Source: an uncultured Kineosporia sp.
Lineage (GTDB): Bacteria; Actinomycetota; Actinomycetes; Actinomycetales; Kineosporiaceae
NCBI GenBank assembly: GCA_937859855.1
Contig: CALMAR010000410.1
Location: forward strand, 1 to 9,575
Length of the DNA: 9,575 bases
Direction: 5' to 3'
Shown here: piece after piece, positions 1-5,937 of the stretch
How the letters are laid out: every line of letters begins with the position of its first letter
Position numbering within the stretch: the stretch's first letter is position 1
Translations under genes and position numbers: made by a program
The notes under the pieces: generated by a model
Seen by the model: only the letters and a program-made list of their open reading frames with translations
Database searches by the model: none
What the model was told of the DNA's origin: nothing

Positions 1-1
1 G

Positions 2-940
2 TTCTGGCTGGTCGAGCGGCCGATGCAGCGCGACCGGCGCTGGCTGCGCAGCCGGCTCCGGGTGCTGGCCGGCGCCGTGAGCGCGCTGGCGCTGGTGATC
101 GCCACCGGGGTCAGCGCGACCGCCCTGCCGGACGGCTGGGCCCGGCAGCTGAGCGTGACCAGCGATCGTTCCTGCCGGGGGGAGTCGCCGATCCACCTGG
201 TCGGGTGCATGGGGCCCGCGGGTTCCCCCGTCTCCCGGCCACCAGCCTTCGTGCTCCTGGGCGATTCGACCGCGCGAGCGCTGGGCAAGGGTTTCGACCG
301 CTGGGCCCAGCAGAACGGCACCACCTGGTACCAGGCCGCCTGGAAGCGCTGCTCAGCCACCGGGATCCCGCTGATCCCCAACGGCCACACCGAGCCGGAC
401 CTCACCTCGGTGGGGTGTTCGGCCCAGGCGCCGGGCCAGATCCGGGCCGCCCTGCAGACGTACCGGCCGAAGACCGTGATCATCGAGGAACTGCAGCCGA
501 GCACGCTGGCTATCCTGCGGGACGGAAAGACTCTGCTGCCCGGGTCGGCCGGACACTCGGCCGCGCTGGTCGAGGCCTATCAACGGCTGATCGACGAGAT
601 CGCGTCCTTCGGCGGCCATGCGGTGTTCGTGGAGATGCCGCCGCCGGGGCAGTCCTTGGCGCCATTGGTGGCGCGCGGGCGCCCGGCCGGCCACAACTGG
701 AACCCCGGCGCCGGCAGGTTCCGGTTCGTCGCCGGGTTCAATGCCGTGCTCCGGCAGGCGACGGCGTCTCGCCCGGACGACGCCACCTTGGTCTCGCTGA
801 CCGACGTGCTCTGCCCCGGCGGCTCCTGCCCAGCGGTGATCGGAGACACCATCGTGCGCAATGACGGCACCCACTACTCGATCGACTTCGCCCAGAAGCT
901 GGCCCCGGTGCTGCTGCACCGAGCCGGGGTCGCGCCCTGA
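2..940 (+). CDS. Membrane acyltransferase (acyltransferase-3 family) with C-terminal SGNH domain, 5' end cut by the window
   Basis: This is the end of an OafA-like protein that moves acyl groups, usually acetyl, onto cell-surface polysaccharide, peptidoglycan or glycolipid. The first ATG (position 23) is not the true start: the frame is open to the left edge and reads FWLVERP before that Met, the usual ending of the acyltransferase-3 membrane domain. One hydrophobic helix follows (about residues 13-35 counted from that Met), then an extracytoplasmic SGNH domain. Its block I is G80-D81-S82 (LLGDSTARAL), with Ser82 the likely nucleophile. The final Asp-x-x-His is D281-G-T-H284 (NDGTHYS), completing the catalytic set. 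The multi-helix acyltransferase-3 domain should lie to the left of the window. The stop is TGA, five bases from the convergent nucleotidyltransferase stop. The family is clear from both the ERP junction and the SGNH blocks; the acceptor cannot be inferred. Confidence 0.87.
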   Translation, partial: FWLVERPMQRDRRWLRSRLRVLAGAVSALALVIATGVSATALPDGWARQLSVTSDRSCRGESPIHLVGCMGPAGSPVSRPPAFVLLGDSTARALGKGFDRWAQQNGTTWYQAAWKRCSATGIPLIPNGHTEPDLTSVGCSAQAPGQIRAALQTYRPKTVIIEELQPSTLAILRDGKTLLPGSAGHSAALVEAYQRLIDEIASFGGHAVFVEMPPPGQSLAPLVARGRPAGHNWNPGAGRFRFVAGFNAVLRQATASRPDDATLVSLTDVLCPGGSCPAVIGDTIVRNDGTHYSIDFAQKLAPVLLHRAGVAP

Positions 941-945
941 CCGCC

Positions 946-1755
946 TCAGCCGGCCACCGTGACGGGCTGCTCTCGATCGCCGGCCCGGATCACGTCGGCG
1001 AGCACCTCGTCCGGTCCGACCCAGGCGCCGTCCCAGACCACGCTGCGCTGGAGTTGCCCGAGCACGGTGGCGCCGGCCCCGATCACGCTCTCGCCGTTGC
1101 TGGCGTGCAGATTCGCAGCCAGGTAGTCGGCGGGCGTGCCACAGTCGATGAAGAACGTCTCCGGCGGGGCCATCAGCAGATCCAGTTCACCGTGCCGATC
1201 AGCCTGCCGCCAGAGCACCTCGTACAGCCCGCTCGGCTGCTCGCTCAGCCCGGCCACCTGCGCCCACGGCAGCAGACAGGTGCCGGTATAGCGGACCGGG
1301 GTGCCGTCGGCGGCCACGAAGTCGGCCGGGCCGGTGGTGGAGACGCACAGCAGTCGCGACCGCTGGCCGTCCCAGCCGTCGGCGAAGCCCGGGATCCCAC
1401 CCGGCAGGTAGCTGTCCGCGTTCGTGAGCAGCACATCCCGGCCGTCGATCCAGTTGCGCAGCCCGGCCACCCCCCCGGCGGTGCCCAGCCCCGGTTGCGG
1501 CTCCAGCCGGACGTGGCACCGGTCGTGCACGTGATCGACGATCTGCGCGCCGAGGTGACAGGCGTTGGCGGCCAGCCGGCCTGCTCCGCTGCCAGCCAGC
1601 ACCGTCAGCCGGGCCAGCGCCAGGTCGAGCAACGCCACCCCGCCCACCGGGCAGAGCGCCTTGGGCCGCAACTGGGTCAGGGGGCGTAAGCGGGTACCGG
1701 AACCGGCCGCCAGCACGACCCCGGCCAGCTCCGATGCCAGCCCGCCGGACGCCAC
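946..1755 (-). CDS. Sugar-1-phosphate nucleotidyltransferase (NTP_transferase family)
   Basis: A 269-residue cytoplasmic protein that probably joins an NTP and a sugar 1-phosphate to make an NDP-sugar for glycan synthesis. The Rossmann-like N terminus carries the signature LAAGSGTRLRPLT (15-27) followed by Pro31-Lys32, the nucleotide-binding loop and conserved lysine. GLGTAGG (89-95) and LLTNADSYL (109-117, with Asp114 as probable metal ligand) follow. FIDCGTPADYLAANL (202-216) matches the usual C-terminal D-x-GTP-x-x-Y motif. Residues about 224-252 look like a short left-handed beta-helix tail (VIGAGATVLG, SVVWDGAWVG), as in mannose-1-phosphate guanylyltransferase-like and MurU-like enzymes. 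The start is GTG, directly abutting the TAG of the upstream Nudix gene, with GAGGA eight bases before it (1764-1768), so the two are probably coupled. The nucleotide and sugar are unknown. No sugar kinase lies beside it, so a MurU-type recycling role is unsupported. Confidence 0.85.
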   Translation of the reverse strand: MASGGLASELAGVVLAAGSGTRLRPLTQLRPKALCPVGGVALLDLALARLTVLAGSGAGRLAANACHLGAQIVDHVHDRCHVRLEPQPGLGTAGGVAGLRNWIDGRDVLLTNADSYLPGGIPGFADGWDGQRSRLLCVSTTGPADFVAADGTPVRYTGTCLLPWAQVAGLSEQPSGLYEVLWRQADRHGELDLLMAPPETFFIDCGTPADYLAANLHASNGESVIGAGATVLGQLQRSVVWDGAWVGPDEVLADVIRAGDREQPVTVAG

Positions 1756-2280
1756 CTACACCGTCCTCAGCAGCCGGCCGCGCTGACCGGTGCCCTCCTT
1801 GAACCGGGCGAACTCGGCCAGCGCCTGCCCGGTGGGCTCGTCCACCGTGCCCGCCTGGGCCGGGGTGATCCAGCGCGCGGTGACCGCCTCTCCGGCCGCC
1901 TGCACCGCCGGCGCATCCTTCCAGTCCGCCCCGGCGTCAACCCAGTACAGGACGTCGACCCGGCGGGAGGCCGGAGCGACCACGGTGGCGAACGGCAGGC
2001 CGACCCTCACCCGGAGCCCGGTCTCCTCGGTCACCTCACGTTCGACCGCGACCTGTGCGGTCTCTCCCCGATTGGTCAGCCCGCCGGGGAAGGTCCAGCC
2101 CTGCCGGTGGCGCTGCCGCAGCATCAGCAACCGGCCCTCGTGCTCGATCAGCGCCAGCGCACCCACGGTGTGCAGCGGCGCGATCCGGCGGACGACGAAC
2201 AGCCGGGCCCAGCGAGGCAGCCTGCGATACAACCGCAGGGCCAGCGCATAGGGGCGATGGATCACCTGGCGGCCGGACAT
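1756..2280 (-). CDS. Nudix hydrolase, single domain
   Basis: A 174-residue protein predicted to hydrolyse a nucleoside diphosphate linked to another group (for example an NDP-sugar, dinucleotide or damaged nucleotide) with Mg2+. The Nudix box spans residues 67-89 and is complete: G67-x5-E73-x7-R81-E82-V-T-E85-E86-T-G88-L89. The fold is preceded by LHTVGALALIEHEGRLLML (36-54) and a basic amphipathic N-terminal stretch (LYRRLPRWARLFVVRRI, 17-33) that could contact membrane or RNA. The frame extends upstream to a GTG at 2370, but that would run through the divergent promoter region. The ATG at 2280 is preferred because a -10-like TAGGCT sits seven bases before it and no Shine-Dalgarno sequence is present, fitting leaderless translation. 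Its TAG abuts the GTG of the nucleotidyltransferase, so they form an operon. The partner gene makes an NDP-sugar as substrate plausible; this is inference. Confidence 0.85.
   Translation of the reverse strand: MSGRQVIHRPYALALRLYRRLPRWARLFVVRRIAPLHTVGALALIEHEGRLLMLRQRHRQGWTFPGGLTNRGETAQVAVEREVTEETGLRVRVGLPFATVVAPASRRVDVLYWVDAGADWKDAPAVQAAGEAVTARWITPAQAGTVDEPTGQALAEFARFKEGTGQRGRLLRTV
1764..1768 (-). promoter_or_regulatory. Ribosome binding site of the nucleotidyltransferase
   Basis: GAGGA on the minus strand, eight bases before the GTG start, lying inside the last codons of the Nudix gene. It supports the GTG at 1755 as the start and coupled translation with the Nudix gene. Confidence 0.6.
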
Positions 2281-2287
2281 TTCACGG

Positions 2288-2293
2288 AGCCTA
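2288..2293 (-). promoter_or_regulatory. -10 hexamer TAGGCT for a leaderless Nudix transcript
   Basis: On the minus strand TAGGCT is followed by ccgtgaa and then ATG. It matches the actinobacterial -10 pattern TAnnnT, at the distance that makes the ATG the first or nearly first base of the mRNA. No Shine-Dalgarno sequence is present. Confidence 0.5.
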
Positions 2294-2398
2294 GGACATG
2301 GCCTGTGGTCTGCGTCCATGGGCGGACGCGGAGCGGAGGCCTGGCTGCCCCGGTAAAGCGGATTCGGCACCGCCGGGCCTGCGGGGTCCCCGGCACGG

Positions 2399-2404
2399 TA
2401 GCGT
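2399..2404 (+). promoter_or_regulatory. -10 hexamer TAGCGT for a leaderless tandem-Nudix transcript
   Basis: TAGCGT is followed by caccggg and then ATG at 2412. Hexamer type and seven-base spacing are the same as on the opposite strand. No Shine-Dalgarno sequence lies before this ATG, so leaderless initiation is likely. It also argues for 2412 as the start rather than the longer open frame. Confidence 0.55.
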
Positions 2405-2411
2405 CACCGGG

Positions 2412-3524
2412 ATGCCGCCGTCCCTGACTCCAGTCCAGCGGACCGCGGCGTACGGGTTGATCCGGGACCCGGCCGGGAGGGTGCTGCTGGTTCGCGCGTC
2501 GGCCCGTTCCGATCTGGCCGGTCAGTGGTTCCTGCCCGGCGGAGGGCTGCGCCACGGTGAGTCCCCGGTGGACGCCGTGCGGCGGGAGCTGCTGGAGGAG
2601 ACCGGGCTGCGGGTCCCGGCCGAGGCGATCCGGCCGCTGGACGCCTCCGGCGACGTGGTCGACCTGCCCTTTCGCGGTGCCTCCCTGCACACCATCAGGT
2701 TGATCTTCGAGGTCGATCTGCCCAGCGCCGAGCAGAGTGCCGTACTGCGGGCCGAAGCCGACGGCACCAGCGACAGCCCGCAGTTCGTGTCTCTGGCCGA
2801 TGCGGCCGCCCTGGCGCTGATGCCGTTCGTGGCCGGGCAGCTCGGCCTGCCCGAACGCCCGATCTCGGGGCGCGATCCGGAACGCCCGCACCCGCGGCTG
2901 CACGAGGCCCCCGCCCGGCCCGGACCCGGCGCGCACCCGGTGACCGCGGCCACCGCCATCTCCCGCGCCGCCGTGGTTCCGGGCGGCCGGCCCAGCTCCG
3001 GCCCGGACGAGGGCGATGACCCGGCCGGCCCGGGCGACGATGATTCCGCCGGGCCGCCCAGCACCGTGATCAGGGTTCAGCGGCCCGCCGCCTACGCCGT
3101 GCTGATCAGCGGCAACCCGCTGGGTAGCGGCCGGATCCTGCTCAGCAAGCTGTCCGGAAACGACCTCTGGACCCTGCCCGGCGGCGGGATCGACCACGGT
3201 GAGGCACCCGTGGCCGCGCTCACCCGGGAGGTCTATGAAGAGGCTGGGCTGCCCTACACCCCCGGGCCGCTGCTGGACATCTCCAGCCGGCACTTCACCG
3301 GCCGCGCGCCGCACGGACGGCTGGAGGATTTCCACGGTATCCGGCTGCTGTACGCCGGATCGGTGCCCGATCAGCCCGAGCCGCATGTGGTGGACGTGGG
3401 CGGATCGAGCGACGCGGCTGCGTGGTTCAGCCTGCGGGCGCTGAGCCAGGTCGCAACGGTGGCCACGGTGCGGCACGGGTTGACCCTGTTGCGTCAGGCC
3501 ACCACCGAGGGCCGTCTGGGGTGA
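2412..3524 (+). CDS. Tandem (two-domain) Nudix hydrolase
   Basis: A 370-residue cytoplasmic protein with two complete Nudix domains. The first runs from about residue 8 to 146, with its box at 44-66 (G44-x5-E50-x7-R58-E59-L-L-E62-E63-T-G-L66). The second runs from about 220 to the end, with its box at 258-280 (G258-x5-E264-x7-R272-E273-V-Y-E276-E277-A-G-L280). All catalytic glutamates are present in both, so neither domain looks dead. They are joined by a Pro/Gly/Asp-rich, probably disordered linker (about 150-217). Domain starts align well (VQRTAAYGLI and VQRPAAYAVL), so they probably arose by duplication or as two related modules. The frame is open upstream to 2298, but 2412 is chosen from the leaderless promoter and the start of the domain. 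The stop overlaps the methyltransferase start by four bases (GTGA), so the pair should be co-translated. The substrate is unknown; pyrophosphatase activity on modified nucleotides, dinucleotides or NDP-sugars are all possible. Confidence 0.88.
   Translation: MPPSLTPVQRTAAYGLIRDPAGRVLLVRASARSDLAGQWFLPGGGLRHGESPVDAVRRELLEETGLRVPAEAIRPLDASGDVVDLPFRGASLHTIRLIFEVDLPSAEQSAVLRAEADGTSDSPQFVSLADAAALALMPFVAGQLGLPERPISGRDPERPHPRLHEAPARPGPGAHPVTAATAISRAAVVPGGRPSSGPDEGDDPAGPGDDDSAGPPSTVIRVQRPAAYAVLISGNPLGSGRILLSKLSGNDLWTLPGGGIDHGEAPVAALTREVYEEAGLPYTPGPLLDISSRHFTGRAPHGRLEDFHGIRLLYAGSVPDQPEPHVVDVGGSSDAAAWFSLRALSQVATVATVRHGLTLLRQATTEGRLG
3507..3511 (+). promoter_or_regulatory. Ribosome binding site of the DNA methyltransferase
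   Basis: GAGGG, nine bases before the GTG at 3521 and inside the end of the tandem-Nudix gene. It favours the GTG that overlaps the upstream TGA over the upstream in-frame ATG at 3422 or the internal ATG at 3560. Confidence 0.5.
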
Positions 3525-5674
3525 GGCCACCGCCCGCTCCGCGCTCGGCCGCCGCGCTGATGCTCGCGGCGGCTGGAGCGGACCCCCGGGCCCATCCAGA
3601 CCCCGCTGCCCGGCGGGACGCCGCCGTGCTCGCCGCGATCGATTCTGCTTGGGAGCAGGGCGATCTCGAGGCCATCGCCACGATCGCCCACAGCTACGAC
3701 ACTCTGCTGCTGGAGGTTCCGGCGGGCCGAGCCGAACGCCGGCATCGCGGATCGTTCAGTACTCCGCCCGGGTATGCGGCTCACCTGGCGATCCAGGCCC
3801 TGCCAGAACTGCCTGCTGGGCCCAGGGTTCCGGCGGTGGTCGATCCGGCCTGCGGGGCGGGTGCCCTGTTGCAGGCGGCTCTGGCCCGGCTGCTGGAGCT
3901 GGGTCTTCCGGTGGCCCAGGTGGCCCGGGCCCTGCACGGCGCCGACTCCGATCCGGTCGCGGTCCAGGTCTGCCGCAGCGGGCTGGCCGCCGGTCTGACC
4001 GCGGCCGGGTTCACCTGTTCGCCCGCCGATCTCGCCGGCCGGATCGTGACCGGTGATGCGCTGCTCGGCGGTACGCCGCGCTGCCCTCCGGCGCAGGACG
4101 GAGCGCTGGTCTGGGACCAGGCGTTTCCGCACGTACTGGCCCAGCCGGGCCAGGCCCCCGAACCGGTCACCGGTTGGCGGGGCGGATTCGACGCCGTGCT
4201 GGCCAATCCCCCCTGGGAGCGGCTCAAGGTGCTGGCCCGGGATTGGAATGGCCTGCCGCCAGACGGTTTACGCCTGCATCGGGCCGGAGATGCCCGCCGT
4301 CTCAGGCTGGCCGGGCGGCATCCCCTCACCGGGGCCGGAGAGCTGAACGCCTACCTGCCTTTCGTGGAGACCTGCTGGCGGCTGCTGGCCGTTGATGGCC
4401 GGGCGGCGGTGCTGGTGCCGTCGGGGGTCGCGTCCGACCGCTCCTCCGCGCGGCTGATCGAAACCCTGGCCCGGGCCGGCCGCCTGACGCGGATGCAGCT
4501 GATCGACCCACCGGCACCGATCTTCAGCGGAGTCAGTGCCCGGGTCGGGGTAGCGATCCTGCAGATCACCGGTGGGCCCCGCCGGGACGGTGCTGCCCGG
4601 CTGACTGAGGGGACCAGCGATCCGGTGATCCGGGTCGCGGCCGGACTGAGCGGGCCGGTCCAGGAGCCGCCGCGAACCGAATGGTCGCTTCCCGCCTCGC
4701 AACTGCGGTTGCTCAACCCCAACACCGGCACCACCCCGCTGTTCAGTTCGCCTGCCGACGCCGCGATTGTGACCGCGGTTCACCGGCGGGTCCCGGTTCT
4801 GATCCGGCGCGACCCGGAGTCCGGGCAGATCGTGGACGACGCCTGGTCGCTGCGGCTGGTCACGCCGCTGCACATGACCCGGGACGCCGTGAATTTCCGC
4901 ACCGCGCCCGGGGAGGGCCTGCTCCCGCTGTGGGAGGCCAAGCACTGCGGTCTGCTCGATCCGCTCGGGGGCAGCGTCGCGGCCCATCGATACTGGTTCC
5001 CGGAAGAGTTGATGCACAATCGGTTCGGCGAGCTGACCAGACGAGGCTGGCTGGCCGGCTACCGGAACGTCTCGCCCGCGTCGGCTCCCCGTACCCTGCT
5101 GCCCACTCCGTTACCAGTTGCCGCAGTGGGTAATTCGCTGCCGTTGCTGTCCGCGCCCCAGCTGCCGCTGCTGCTGGCCGCGCTGTCGGCGCTGCCGGTG
5201 GACTATCTGCTCCGGCAGAAGCACGCGGGAGCCAATGTCAACTTCTTCAAGCTGGAACAGATCCCGGTGCCGGCCCCTGCGGCCTATCAGGCGCCCGCCC
5301 CCTGGCAGCCGGAGCTGACCATCGGCCAGTGGGTGCTGGAACGACTGGGACGGGCGATCGCCTGGCGACCGGGGCTGGAGGGGCTTCGGGCCGAGCTGGC
5401 CGGGCTGGGGATTCCTGGTCCGGGCCAGCCTGCTGACCGGCCCGTCTGGCAGCCGGGTGAACCACCCGGTGACCGGCTGGCCGATCGGCTGCTGGCCCGG
5501 GCCGAGCTCGACGCCGTCCACGCCGTCCTGCTAGGGATGAGCTACCACGAACTGGACCACGCACTGGGTACTTTCACTGCGCTCAAGCAACGGGAGCTGC
5601 GTGATCTGGGCCGGTTCGGCACTGCCGAGCGAGCACTGAACGCCTATCGGAGACTCACCGGTGCCCAGGCCTAG
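3521..5674 (+). CDS. Eco57I-type N6-adenine DNA methyltransferase, no nuclease domain visible
   Basis: A 717-residue protein predicted to transfer methyl from S-adenosylmethionine to adenine N6 in DNA. Motif X is at 77-83 (GSFSTPP), motif I at 108-114 (DPACGAG), an acidic motif II near D142/D144 and motif III near G178-D179. The catalytic motif IV is N229-P-P-W232 in FDAVLANPPWERL. LNAYLPFVETCWRLL (about 290-305) begins the rest of the core. The C-terminal half resembles the target-recognition region of type IIG/Eco57I-like enzymes: PLWEAKH (469-475), HRYW (489-492), YRNVSPASAPRT (514-525) and RQKHAGANVNFFKLEQIPVP (565-584). No PD-(D/E)xK nuclease precedes motif X, where there are only about 76 residues, and no helicase, nuclease or specificity gene adjoins. 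It therefore looks like a solitary methyltransferase or part of an incomplete defence locus. The start is GTG, overlapping the tandem-Nudix stop. The stop TAG shares CTAG with the convergent gene. The class is firm; biological role and recognition site are unknown. Confidence 0.85.
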   Translation: MRPPPAPRSAAALMLAAAGADPRAHPDPAARRDAAVLAAIDSAWEQGDLEAIATIAHSYDTLLLEVPAGRAERRHRGSFSTPPGYAAHLAIQALPELPAGPRVPAVVDPACGAGALLQAALARLLELGLPVAQVARALHGADSDPVAVQVCRSGLAAGLTAAGFTCSPADLAGRIVTGDALLGGTPRCPPAQDGALVWDQAFPHVLAQPGQAPEPVTGWRGGFDAVLANPPWERLKVLARDWNGLPPDGLRLHRAGDARRLRLAGRHPLTGAGELNAYLPFVETCWRLLAVDGRAAVLVPSGVASDRSSARLIETLARAGRLTRMQLIDPPAPIFSGVSARVGVAILQITGGPRRDGAARLTEGTSDPVIRVAAGLSGPVQEPPRTEWSLPASQLRLLNPNTGTTPLFSSPADAAIVTAVHRRVPVLIRRDPESGQIVDDAWSLRLVTPLHMTRDAVNFRTAPGEGLLPLWEAKHCGLLDPLGGSVAAHRYWFPEELMHNRFGELTRRGWLAGYRNVSPASAPRTLLPTPLPVAAVGNSLPLLSAPQLPLLLAALSALPVDYLLRQKHAGANVNFFKLEQIPVPAPAAYQAPAPWQPELTIGQWVLERLGRAIAWRPGLEGLRAELAGLGIPGPGQPADRPVWQPGEPPGDRLADRLLARAELDAVHAVLLGMSYHELDHALGTFTALKQRELRDLGRFGTAERALNAYRRLTGAQA
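5671..5674. other. Shared palindromic stop codons of two convergent genes
   Basis: The palindrome CTAG holds the TAG of the methyltransferase on the plus strand (5672-5674) and the TAG of the 88-residue membrane protein on the minus strand (5673-5671). The two genes overlap by four bases tail to tail, with no intergenic space for a terminator, so each transcript must run into the antisense of the other gene. Confidence 0.8.
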
Positions 5675-5937
5675 CGAGGCTGGCGGCGTCCGCTGCCGGC
5701 GATCAGCAGCAGTCCGGCGGCCACCATCAACCCGAGCGCCACTGCCGCCGGGTTCACGTGCGCTCCGAACACCTGGCCGGCCAGCACGCAAACGCTGACC
5801 ACGAGCAGAATCAGCCCGAAAACCACTGTGCGGGTTCGGAAGGGCGGCCGGTCGGAGAGGCTTGGCCGGGCCGGAGGCTGGCTGGTGAACGTTTCCGGGG
5901 CAACTTCGCTGGCTGTCTCGGGCTGCTGTTCAGACAT
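5671..5937 (-). CDS. Small two-helix membrane protein (LiaI-like position)
   Basis: An 88-residue protein with a polar N-terminal segment rich in Glu, Pro and Thr (1-36), two hydrophobic helices (about 37-57 and 61-81) and a short basic tail (GSGRRQPR). By charge the N and C termini should both be cytoplasmic. I do not recognise a named family. The two-helix hairpin beside a PspC/LiaF-like gene recalls LiaI-like partners of envelope-stress sensors, which is inference from context. The ATG at 5937 overlaps the upstream gene's TGA by eight bases (ATGTCTGA) and has GAGGAG seven bases before it, so a coupled second gene of the operon is the natural reading. An upstream in-frame start near 5991 is less likely because it lies inside the neighbour without such a site. 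Its TAG shares CTAG with the methyltransferase stop. Confidence 0.75.
   Translation of the reverse strand: MSEQQPETASEVAPETFTSQPPARPSLSDRPPFRTRTVVFGLILLVVSVCVLAGQVFGAHVNPAAVALGLMVAAGLLLIAGSGRRQPR

Larger units (their letters stand above)
2281..2411. promoter_or_regulatory. Divergent promoter region between two Nudix operons
   Basis: This 131-base gap separates the ATG at 2280 (minus) from the ATG at 2412 (plus). Each side ends with a TAnnnT hexamer exactly seven bases before the start codon: TAGGCT on the minus strand (2288-2293) and TAGCGT on the plus strand (2399-2404). That spacing places transcription initiation at or within a base or two of the start codon. I see no convincing TTGACA-like -35 box on either side, which is common in GC-rich actinobacteria. 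The middle is GC-rich with no repeat I would defend as an operator. A shared regulator is possible but not shown. Confidence 0.55.

Noticed and set aside
23..25. ATG at 23 as the start of a stand-alone SGNH protein
   Set aside because: The frame is open to the window edge and encodes FWLVERP, the typical end of the acyltransferase-3 membrane domain, so the gene begins outside the window.
936..950. Bidirectional terminator between the acyltransferase and nucleotidyltransferase stops
   Set aside because: Only five bases separate the stops and I see no clean GC-rich stem-loop with a T-run around them.
2281..2370. Longer N terminus of the single-domain Nudix gene from GTG at 2370
   Set aside because: It would consume most of the divergent promoter region and has no domain content. 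The -10 hexamer seven bases before the ATG at 2280 fits better.
2262..3530. A 422-residue minus-strand open frame opposite the tandem-Nudix gene
   Set aside because: No domain motif, biased composition, and it would cover the divergent promoter. The plus strand has two intact Nudix boxes.
5675..5710. Imperfect inverted repeat (GGCGG-cgt-CCGCTGCC) just after the methyltransferase stop
   Set aside because: The stem is interrupted, lies inside the coding sequence of the opposite gene and has no T-run. Such matches are common at this GC content.
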